Made by a program: the position numbers and the translations under genes. This document shows positions 52,421-61,500 of a stretch of 64,000 nucleotides of DNA, one piece after another. The notes below the pieces were generated by a model. That model searched no databases. It saw nothing but the letters and a program-made list of their open reading frames with translations, and was not told the origin of the DNA. Source of the stretch: CAZAYP01 sp964489425 [NCBI: uncultured Verrucomicrobiota bacterium] (GTDB taxonomy: Bacteria > Verrucomicrobiota > Kiritimatiellia > RZYC01); the NCBI GenBank assembly GCA_964489425.1, contig CAZAYP010000004.1, forward strand, positions 1 through 64,000, written 5' to 3'. Within the stretch, counting starts at the first letter, position 1, and each line of letters opens with the position of its first letter.

Positions 52421-53221
52421 TCACGGTTTGCGGGCAATGAACATGGCCTGGATCAGGGCGCCGCGGTTGGCCAGGTGCCGCAAGAACTGCATCTCGTAAA
52501 GAAAATTGCGCCACGCCTCGGCGTCCTGGCCCAGGATGTCCAGCGCATCCGCCGACACTTGCAGGGCCAGCAAGTTATAGTACAAATCCATGAACGGCGA
52601 CAGCCGCCCCGTGTCCGTGGCCAGGATCACATCGCAGCCCCGCTGTTCCAGTTCCTCGCAGTAGACCGCCACGTCCGGGACCACCGGATAATTCATGAAC
52701 ACGCACAGGCGGCGCGCTTCCAGCGGCTCCAGTTCCACGCGGCCCAGCACCCAGTCCGTGAACGCCACCACGCCGCCCGGCCGGATCACGCGCAGCGCCT
52801 CGCGCACCACGGCCACATGGCTGGCTGCACGGCCCCAGGCATCCTCGCCCCAGACAAAATCCGCCCCGCCATCCGGCAGCGTGGTGGCGGTCATGTCCGC
52901 CGGAACCAGGCGGACCCGGTCTTCCAGGCCTGCCTGCCGGCACGCCGCCTCGCCGCGCTCCACGACCCCGACCGAGCAATCCACCCCGGTCATGGTGGCA
53001 GCGCCGCGACACCGCACCAGGTACCGCATGCTTTCGCCCAGGCCGCACCCAAGGTCCACGCCATGCAACCCCGGCCGGAGATTCGCCTCGTCGGCCAACT
53101 CCTCGGTGGCGACCTGGCCACCGAGATGCGTCATGCTACCCATCACCAGTTCCCACAAGCGGCCCACGGCGGGATCCGGCGAATCGGCGGGTGGCAGGAC
53201 GGGTTGTGAGGTCGCATCCAT
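52421..53221 (-). CDS. Class I SAM-dependent methyltransferase
   Basis: A 266-residue methyltransferase. Motif I is LHGVDLGCGLGESMRYL, motif II MTGVDCSVGVVERGE, and VRLVPADMTATTLPDGGADFVWGEDAWGRA contains the post-motif IV acidic region. It resembles small-molecule methyltransferases of the sarcosine/dimethylglycine or arsenite type in layout, but the substrate is not readable. ATG 53221 is preferred because it lies close to a near-consensus promoter (53240-53268). It ends 15 bases from the convergent toroid gene and is divergent from nifU. Confidence 0.75.
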   Translation of the reverse strand: MDATSQPVLPPADSPDPAVGRLWELVMGSMTHLGGQVATEELADEANLRPGLHGVDLGCGLGESMRYLVRCRGAATMTGVDCSVGVVERGEAACRQAGLEDRVRLVPADMTATTLPDGGADFVWGEDAWGRAASHVAVVREALRVIRPGGVVAFTDWVLGRVELEPLEARRLCVFMNYPVVPDVAVYCEELEQRGCDVILATDTGRLSPFMDLYYNLLALQVSADALDILGQDAEAWRNFLYEMQFLRHLANRGALIQAMFIARKP

Positions 53222-53239
53222 GGTTGCTGGTAGCCCGCG

Positions 53240-53268
53240 TTTATAAGGGGCCGGCGGACACCTGTCAA
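53240..53268 (-). promoter_or_regulatory. Near-consensus sigma70 promoter of the methyltransferase gene
   Basis: On the minus strand, TTGACA (53263-53268) and TATAAA (53240-53245) are 17 bases apart. The start ATG is at 53221, so the leader would be only about 12 bases and has no clear ribosome binding site. Confidence 0.75.
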
Positions 53269-53283
53269 GGACCGGATTTGACC

Positions 53284-53313
53284 TTGGCAACGCCGGCCCG
53301 GCCATGCTCTAAT
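53284..53313 (+). promoter_or_regulatory. Possible promoter of nifU-nifS
   Basis: TTGGCA (53284-53289) and TCTAAT (53308-53313) are 18 bases apart, 37 bases before the nifU start. No IscR- or NifA-type site was recognised. Confidence 0.45.
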
Positions 53314-53349
53314 CGGGTCCATGCAACCGGTTGCTCCAAGGAGGCTGCC

Positions 53350-54201
53350 ATGTGGGATTATACGGATAAGGTCCGCGACCATTTTCTGAACCCGCGCAAC
53401 GTGGGCGCCATGGACCATGCCGACGGGGTCGGCGAGGAAGGGTCCATGGCTTGCGGCGACGCGCTCAAGCTGATGTTCCGGGTGGATGACCAGGGACGCA
53501 TCGCGGACGTCAAGTTCCAGACCTTCGGCTGCGCCAGCGCCATTGCCTCGGCCTCGGCGCTCACCGAGATGGTCAAGGGCAAAACCCTGGCCGAGGCGGA
53601 AAAGGTCACCAACCGTGACATCGCCGCCTATCTCGGCGGGCTGCCGGCGCAGAAAATGCACTGCTCCGTGCTGGGCCAGGAAGCCCTGGCCGCGGCGATC
53701 CGCAACTACCGCCAGAAAACCGGGCAGACGCCCCCGCCCCCGCCGGCGCCGGAAGACCGCATCGTCTGCAACTGCTTCGGCGTGACGGAAAAGGAAATCC
53801 GCCGCGTGGCCCGCGAGAACAACCTGAAAACCGTGGACGACGTGACCCATTACACCAAGGCCGGCGGCGGCTGCGGGTCATGCCGCGACGACATCCAGGC
53901 CATCCTCAACGACCTGCTCGGCGCCCAGCCCGCGCCCATCAAGCCGCCCAAACCGCGCTTGACCACCCTGGAAAAGATCAAGCGGATCGAGGAAACCCTG
54001 GCCCAGGAAATCCGCCCCGCCCTGCAGCAGGATGGCGGCGACATCAAGCTCGTGGACGTGGACGGCAACCGGGTGCTGATCTCGTTCCTGGCCGCGTGCG
54101 CCGGGTGCCCGGTGGCGGCCTTCACCAAGAAAGAGATCGTGGAAGCCAAGCTGCGCGAGTTCGTGTCCGACGACCTGGTGGTGGAAGAGGTGAAGCCATG
54201 A
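53350..54201 (+). CDS. nifU: Fe-S cluster scaffold NifU (three-domain)
   Basis: A 283-residue scaffold with all three NifU parts. The IscU-type N domain starts MWDYTDKVRDHFLNPRNVGAM and has its three cluster Cys in MACGDAL, TFGCASAIA and KMHCSVLG. The central BFD-like [2Fe-2S] domain has CNCFGVTEKEI and GGGCGSCRDDI. The C-terminal Nfu domain has LQQDGGDIKLVDVDG and the CxxC of AACAGCPVA. It assembles Fe-S clusters with sulfur from NifS. ATG 53350 is set by AAGGAGG eight bases before it. Full-length NifU with NifS often serves general Fe-S assembly in anaerobes; no nitrogenase gene is present here. Confidence 0.96.
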   Translation: MWDYTDKVRDHFLNPRNVGAMDHADGVGEEGSMACGDALKLMFRVDDQGRIADVKFQTFGCASAIASASALTEMVKGKTLAEAEKVTNRDIAAYLGGLPAQKMHCSVLGQEALAAAIRNYRQKTGQTPPPPPAPEDRIVCNCFGVTEKEIRRVARENNLKTVDDVTHYTKAGGGCGSCRDDIQAILNDLLGAQPAPIKPPKPRLTTLEKIKRIEETLAQEIRPALQQDGGDIKLVDVDGNRVLISFLAACAGCPVAAFTKKEIVEAKLREFVSDDLVVEEVKP

Positions 54202-55355
54202 AGGTCATCTACCTGGACAACAACGCCACGACGCAGGTGGCGCCTGAAGTCATCGAGGCCATGCTCCCGTTTTTCCGCGATTACTGGGGCAACCCCTCGA
54301 GCATGCACACGTTCGGCGGGCAGGTTAAAAAGCACGTGGAGCGCGCCCGGGACCAGGTGGCAGCGCTGATCGGCGCGGACCCCGCGGAGATCATTTTCAC
54401 CAGCTGCGGATCGGAGAGCGACAACATGGCCATCCGCGGCGTGGTGGACACGCTCGGCGGGCGCACCCACCTGGTCACCACCTGCGTCGAGCACCCCGCG
54501 GTCCTGTCCGTGTGCCATTACCTCGAAACCATGGGCTGCCGCCTGACCGTGCTGCCGGTGGACGCGGGCGGCCACCTGGACATGGACCAGCTCCGCGCCG
54601 CCCTGGCGCGCGACACGTCGCTGGTCAGCATCATGTGGGCCAACAACGAGACCGGCGTGATTTTCCCCATCGACCAGATCGCGCCGCTGGTGAAGAACGC
54701 GGGCAAGATCATGCACACCGACGCCGTGCAGGTGGTGGGCAAGCTGCCGGTGGACGTGCGCCGCACGCCGGTGGACATGCTGGCGCTCTCGGGGCACAAG
54801 CTGCACGCGCCCAAGGGCGTCGGCGCCCTGTACATCCGGCGCGGCACGCGGGTCAACCCGCTGATTGTCGGCGGCCACCAGGAAGGCGGCAAGCGCGCCG
54901 GCACGGAAAACGTGCCTTACATTGTCGGCCTGGGCGTGGCCTGCGAATTGGCCCAGCGCCACCTGGCCGAGGAGCAGACCCGCGTGGCGGCCTTGCGCGA
55001 CCGGCTCGAGGCGGGCGTTCTGGCCTCCTGCAAGGATGTGCGCGTCAACGGCGACCCGCGCGCGCGGCTGCCCAACACCACCAACGTCAGCTTCGAGTTC
55101 ATCGAGGGCGAGGCCATCCTGCTGCTGCTCGACCAGTTTGGGATCGCGGCGTCGTCCGGATCAGCCTGCACGTCCGGCTCGCTGGAGCCGTCGCATGTCA
55201 TCCGCGCCATGGGCGTGCCGTTCACGGCCGCGCACGGGTCCATCCGCTTCAGCTTGAGCCGCTACAATACGGACGCCGAGATCGACCACACCCTGAAGCA
55301 TCTGCCGGGCGTGATCGAAACGCTGCGGAAGATCTCGCCGTTCGTGGCGGCGTAG
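54198..55355 (+). CDS. nifS: Cysteine desulfurase NifS
   Basis: A 385-residue PLP enzyme that removes sulfur from cysteine for Fe-S assembly. It starts VIYLDNNATTQVAPEVIEAM. The PLP Lys is K201 in LALSGHKLHAPKGVGAL; the catalytic Cys is C324 in SSGSACTSGSLEPSHVI, and the short mobile loop puts it in the NifS/IscS group. Other marks are TSCGSESDNMAI, ANNETGVIFP, and KRAGTENVPYIVG. The ATGA overlap with nifU shows tight coupling. Confidence 0.96.
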   Translation: MKVIYLDNNATTQVAPEVIEAMLPFFRDYWGNPSSMHTFGGQVKKHVERARDQVAALIGADPAEIIFTSCGSESDNMAIRGVVDTLGGRTHLVTTCVEHPAVLSVCHYLETMGCRLTVLPVDAGGHLDMDQLRAALARDTSLVSIMWANNETGVIFPIDQIAPLVKNAGKIMHTDAVQVVGKLPVDVRRTPVDMLALSGHKLHAPKGVGALYIRRGTRVNPLIVGGHQEGGKRAGTENVPYIVGLGVACELAQRHLAEEQTRVAALRDRLEAGVLASCKDVRVNGDPRARLPNTTNVSFEFIEGEAILLLLDQFGIAASSGSACTSGSLEPSHVIRAMGVPFTAAHGSIRFSLSRYNTDAEIDHTLKHLPGVIETLRKISPFVAA

Positions 55356-55438
55356 CTGCGCAAGCAGGGATGCGCCATGCGTGGCGCGGGGCGCCTGTCC
55401 CGTGCGCACGCAGAAGACTCTCGCAGCAGGACCAAGGC

Positions 55439-55458
55439 CACGGCCCGGGAGGGCCGTG
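55439..55458. repeat. Palindrome downstream of nifS
   Basis: CACGGCCC (55439-55446) pairs with GGGCCGTG (55451-55458) around a 4-base loop, extended by one more pair after a mismatch. It lies in the 194-base gap between convergent nifS and the giant repeat gene. It has no T-tract. It may be a REP-like element or a weak shared terminator. Confidence 0.45.
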
Positions 55459-55549
55459 CCACGGTCAGGCGCAGAGGCACGGTCAGCCGAACACCCGCGG
55501 GCCGACAGGTCATCTACAATGCAACGCGGATCGCGGCTGACGGCGCCGG

Positions 55550-58500
55550 CTACTTGGCCGGGACCAGTTCCCGTTCGCGGACCCGGAAGAACATGGCCGG
55601 CACCGCTTCGTCCACCAGGATCGTCAGGGACATGGGCCCATCCTGGCCTTGGATGTACTGGGCGTCGGGATGCACGCGCCACGGTCCGGTCACGGCTTCG
55701 GCCACATGAATGGAGAACTCCTTGCCTGCGCTGCCATCCCAGCTGACCGTGATGCCCACGGTTCCTTCCGCCCCGACCTGGCCCTTGGGTAACGCCGCGC
55801 TATCGCGGGCCCCGATGCCCAGGCCCGTGATGACCGGCGACGCCAAACGGGACTCGGGCGCCAGCACCACCAAGTTGACCGCCGGGCTCCAGTAGCTCAG
55901 GTTGGTGGTCGCCATATCCCAGACCCGCACCCGGATGGACACGTCGTTGTACCACGTGTTGGTGACCACGGCATTGGTCAACCCGTCCTCCGTGACCCAG
56001 TCATAGCCGGGCACCGTGATGTCCTTGCTTTGGTACTCAAAGACGTAGGGCCCCGTGCCGCCAACCGGGGTCGCGGTGACGACCACGGGGTTGCCAAACG
56101 AGACCTGGTTGGTGTTGAGCGCCAGCGAAACACTCACCGGAGGATCCAGCACGCTGAGCACGGCGACCGCACTCCACTCGCTGATCACGCTGTTGGCATC
56201 GATCACCCGGGCGCGATACTCCACGCCCGACAACCATTGATTGGTCGTAACCGCACTGACAATCGGCGAAGAACTCCAGGCGACCGCGCCCGTGGCGCGC
56301 GTCTCGAATTGGAACACGTAAGGCTCGACCGTATTGGAGACGGTTGCGCTCAACACGCTGCTGGCGCCATACACAACCTGGGTTGGGCTGAACGCCAGGC
56401 TTACCGCAGGCTGGAGCACGGTCAGGGTTGCGGCCGCCCAGGCGCTGGTCGCGTTGAAACTGTCCACCACGCGCACGCGGTATTCCAGGTTCGAGCGCCA
56501 CGCATACGTCGTCACCGGCGATGTGACGCCCGCCACTACCCAGCTGCCCGCGCCGCCCCAACGATATTCATAGCTGTACCGGTACGGAGCCGTGCCGTTC
56601 GTGGCCGTGGCGGTCATCACAGAATTCGACCCGCGGATGACCGTGGTCGGATTGAACTCCAGCGTGGCCGAAATCGCCGAGGGCATCACGGTCAACGTGG
56701 CCGCGGCGCTCCAATCGCTGGTGATGGTGTTCGCGTCCACGCTGCGGGCCCGGTACTGCACCGTGGCCGGCCACACGTTCGTGAGGGCATCGCCGGACCC
56801 AACCACGTTGGTCCACCCGGTCAGCAGGTTGGTCGTCAGATTCTGCTGCCACTGGAAGGTCACCGGCAGGGTCACGTTCGTGGCCAGGGCGCTCACCACG
56901 CTGGACTGGCTTTGGGTTATCACGCTGGGAGCGAAAGCCACCGACACCGCCGGCTGCAGCACCGTCAACGTAGCCGCGGCCCACGCGCTGGTCGCATTGA
57001 AGCTGTCCACGGCCCGCACCCGGTATTCCAAGTTCGAGTACCATGCGTAGGTCGTCACCGCCGAGGTGATACTCGCCGAGTTCCAAGTGCCGGTGCCGCC
57101 CCAACGGTACTGATAGCTGTACCGGTATGGCGCGGTGCCGCTCGTGGCTGACGCCGTCATCACCGTGTTGGATCCCCGGATGATCGTGGTTGGGTTGAAC
57201 TCCAGGCTGGCCGCAATCTCCGAAGGCAGCACGGTCAGGGTCGCGGCATCGCTCCAGCCGCTCGTCAGGCTGTTGGCGTCCACGCTGCGCGCGCGGTACT
57301 GGATCGTGGCCGGCCAGACGTTGGTGATGGCCGACCCACTGTCGGCCACGTTGGCCCACCCGCTCCCCGAGTTCTGCTGCCACTCGAAGGTCACCGGCTC
57401 GATCGTGTTCGTCGCGGTCGCGCTGACCACGCTGGACCGGCTCTGCGCCACCGAGGCCGGGCTGAACGCCACGGTCACCGACGGTTGCCGGACCACGAGC
57501 GCGGCCGTGGCCCACGCGCTAGCGCCGAAACTGTCCATGACCTGTACACGGTACTCCACGTTGGACGCCCAGGCGTTCGTGGTCACCGCGGCAGTCATGC
57601 CGGCCGCCTCGGTCCAGCCTTCCGAGTCATAACGGTACTCGTAGCTGAAGGTGTAGGGCGCCATGCCGTTGGTGGCCGTCGCCGTCAGCACGCAGTTTGA
57701 ACCCCGGTTGACACTCAGCGGGTTGAAGGTGAGCGTGGCGGAAATCGCCGACGGCAAGATCGTCAGGTTGGCGGCCGCGCTCCACTCGCTGGTCACGCTG
57801 TTGGCGTCAATCGTGCGCGCCCGGCACGCCACGTTGGTGGGCCAGATGTTGGTGATGGTGGACCCGCTGCCGCTGACATCGGTCCACCCGGGCCCGTAGT
57901 TCTGCTGCCACTCGTAGTTCACGGGCAGGGTCGCGTTGGTCACCACCGCGCTGGCCACGCTCGAGTAGCACTGGGTCACCGCGACCGGGCTGAACGAGAC
58001 CGTCACCAGCGGCTGGCGCACCATCACCCCGACCGAGCTCCAGGCGCTGGTGGCGTTGAAGGTGTCCACCGCCTGCACGCGCAACTCCACGTTGGACGTC
58101 CAGGCGTTGGTGTTGATCTGCCCGCCCATCCACGCCGCCGTGGCCCACTCGCCGCCCTCGTGGCGGTACTCGTAATTGTAGGTGTAAGGCGCCATGCCGT
58201 TGGTGGCCGAGGCGGTCGAGACGCTGTTGGAGGTTCCCCGGACATAGTTGGTGGGGTTGCGGGTCAGGGCCACGGAGATGATCGACGGCATGACCGTCAG
58301 GGTCGCGGCCGCGCTCCACTCGCTGGTGATGCTGTTGGCGTCAATCGTGCGCGCCCGGTAATCCACGGTGTTGGGCCAGAAGTTGGTGATCTGCCGGGCG
58401 CTGCTGGCCACGTTGCTCCAGCCGCCGCCGCTGTCCTCCTGCCACTCGTAGGTCGCCGGCAAGGTGGCGTTGGTCAGCACCGCGCTGACTACGCTGACCC

Positions 58501-61500
58501 GACTCTGGGTCACCACCGACGGGCTGAACGAGACCGTCACCAACGGCTGGCGTACCATCACGCCCACCGCGGTCCAGGCGCTGGTCGCGTTGAAGGTGTC
58601 CACCGCCTGCACGCGCAGCTCCACGTTGGACGTCCAGGCGTTGGTGTTGATCTGCCCGCTCATCCATGGCGCCGAGGTCCAGGATCCGCCCTCGTAGCGG
58701 TACTCGTAACTGTAGGTATAAGGCGCCATGCCGTTGGTGGCCGAGGCCGTCGAGACACTGTTGGAAGCCCCGCGGATGTAGTTGGTGGGATTGCGGGTCA
58801 GGGCCACGGAGATGATCGACGGCATGACCGTCAGGGTCGCGGCCGCGCTCCACTCGCTGGTGATGCTGTTGGCGTCAATCGTGCGCGCCCGGTAATCCAC
58901 GGTGTTGGGCCAGAAGTTGGTGATCTGCCGGGCGCTGCTGGCCACGTTGCTCCAGCCGCCGCCGCTGTCCTCCTGCCACTCGTAGGTCACCGGCGCGGTG
59001 GTGTTGGTCGCGTTCGCGCTGACCACGCTGACCCGGCTCTGGGTCACCACCGACGGGCTGAACGAGACCGTCAGCACGGGCTGGCGTGTGACCGTGGACG
59101 CCACGGTCCAGGCGCTGGTGGCGTTGAAACTGTCGACCACCTTCACCCGCAGCATTACGTTGGAGAGCCAGGCGTTGGTGTGGATCCGGTCGTTCATCCC
59201 CGCCGCCGATGTCCAGGTATCGGTCCCATAGGTGTACTCGTAGTTGTAGGTGTATGGCGCCATGCCTTTCGAGGCGGTGGCGGTCGAAATGCAGCTCACC
59301 CCGCGGACCGTGCTGGTGGAACTGAAAGCCAGGGCCACGGAGATGACCGAGGGCATGACCGGCAGGGTCGCCACGGCGCTCCACTCGCTGGTGATGCTGT
59401 TGGCATCAATCGTGCGCGCCCGGTAGTCCACAGTGTTGGGCCAGAAGTTGGTGATCTGCCGGGCGCTGCTGGCCACGTTGCTCCACCCGCCGCCGCTGTT
59501 CTCCTGCCACACGTAGGTCACAGGCAGGGAGGCATTGGTCACCACCGCGCTTGCCACGCTGACCTGGCTCTGGGTCACGATCGATGGGCTGAAGGTGACC
59601 GTCACCAGCGGCTGGCGCACCTGCACGCCCACCGCGGTCCAGGCGCTGGTGGCGTTGAAGCTGTCCACCGCCTGCACGCGCAGTTCCACGTTGGACGGCC
59701 ATGCGTTGGTGATGACCTGCCCGCTCATCCACGCCGCCGGGCTCCAAGATCCGCCCTCGTAGCGGTACTCGTAACTGTAGTTAAAAGGCGCCATGCCGTT
59801 GGTGGCCGAGGCGGTCGAGACGCTGTTGGAGGTTCCCCGGACATAGTTGGTGGGGTTGCGGGTCAGGGCCACGGAGATGATCGACGGCATGACCGTCAGG
59901 GTCGCGGCCGCGCTCCACTCGCTGGTGATGCTGTTGCCATCCACGGTGCGCGCCCGGTAATCTACTGAAGCCGGCCAGAAGTTGGTGATCTGCCGGCCGC
60001 TGTCCACCACGTTGGTCCAGCCGCCGCCCTCGTCCTTCTGCCACTCATACGTCAACGGCGCCGTGGTATTTGACACCACCGCGCTGAGCACGCTGACCCG
60101 GCTCTGGGTCACCACCGACGGGCTGAACGCCACGATCACCCGCGGCTGGCGGATGCCCAGGGACGCCACGGTCCAGGCGCTGGTCGCGTTGAAACTGTCC
60201 ACCACCTGTACGCGCAGTTCCGTGTTGGAGGCCCAGGCGTTGGTATGCACCCGGTCGGACATCCACGACGCCGAGGTCCAGGTGTCGGTTCCGTAACGAT
60301 ACGCATAACTGTAAGAATACGGCGCCATGCCGCTGCTGGCGGTGGCGGTCGAGACGCTGTTGGAACCCCGCATCGTGTTGGTGGGGCTGAACACCAGGGC
60401 CACCGCAATCGCCGACGGCATAACGGTCAGCGTCGATGCGGCGCTCCATTCGCTGGTCACGTTGTTGGCGTCCACGCTGCGCGCCCGGTAGTCCACGGTG
60501 TTGGGCCAGAAATTGGTGATTTGCCGGGCGCTGCTGGCCACGTTGCTCCACCCGCCGCCGCTGTTCTCCTGCCACACGTAGGTCACCGGCAGGCTGGCGT
60601 TGGACACCACCGCGCTGACCACGCTCACCTGACTCTGGGTCACCACCGCCGGGCTGAACGAGACCGTCACCGCGGGCTGGATCACCGCCACCGCGGCCGT
60701 GGCCCAGGCGCTGGTCGAGCTGAAACTGTCCACCACCTGCACGCGGAGATCAACGTTGGAAGGCCAGGCGTTGGTTTGCACCCTGCCGCTCATCCAGGAC
60801 GCCGCGGTCCACTCGCCGGCCCCATAGCGGTATTGGTAAACATAGGTGTACGGTGCGGTTCCGTTGGTCGCGGTGGCGGTCGAGACGCTGTTGGAGCCCC
60901 GCAGCATGTTGGTGGGGCTCGCCACGAGGGTGGCCGCGATTTCCGAGGGCATCACCATCAGGGTGGCAGCCGTGCTCCAGTCGCTCGTGACGCGGTTGGC
61001 GTCCAGGCTGCGCGCCCGATATTGCACCGTGGCCGCCCAGGCATTCGAATAGGTCGCAACGCCTATGCCGGGCACCGCGGTCCACCCGCTCAGGGGGTTG
61101 GTGGTCGTGTTTTGCTGCCACTCGTACACCACCGGGGCCGTGACGTTCGCCACGCTGGCGCTGACCACGCTGTACTGGCTCTGGGTCACCACCGTCGGGC
61201 TGAAGGCCACGGTCACTTCCGGTTGGCGCACGGCCAGGAAAGCCGTGGCCCAAGCGCTGGTCGAGTTAAAGCTGTCGGCCACCCGTACGCGGTATTCCAT
61301 GTTGGACCACACCACGAGCGTGTTCACCGCCGAGGTACTGCTCGCCGCGATCCAGCTGCCTTCGCCGCCCCAGCGATACTCGTAGCTGTAACGATACGGC
61401 GCGGTCCCGTTCGTGGGCGACGCCGTCAGTGTGCTGGAGGCGCCCCGCACTATGCTGGTTGGATTAAACACCAGGCTGGCGGCAATCTCGGAAGGCATCA

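Noticed and set aside
52475-53209. A 244-codon plus-strand frame opposite the methyltransferase at 52421-53221
   Set aside because: Shadow frame in high-GC sequence; the minus strand has clear SAM-binding motifs and a strong promoter.
53350-55355. A nitrogen fixation locus
   Set aside because: Only nifU and nifS are present, with no nifHDK or nifB; these two serve general Fe-S assembly in many anaerobes.
57750-61000. CRISPR-like regular repeats
   Set aside because: The period is about 534 bases, repeats are in frame and coding, and there are no short unique spacers.
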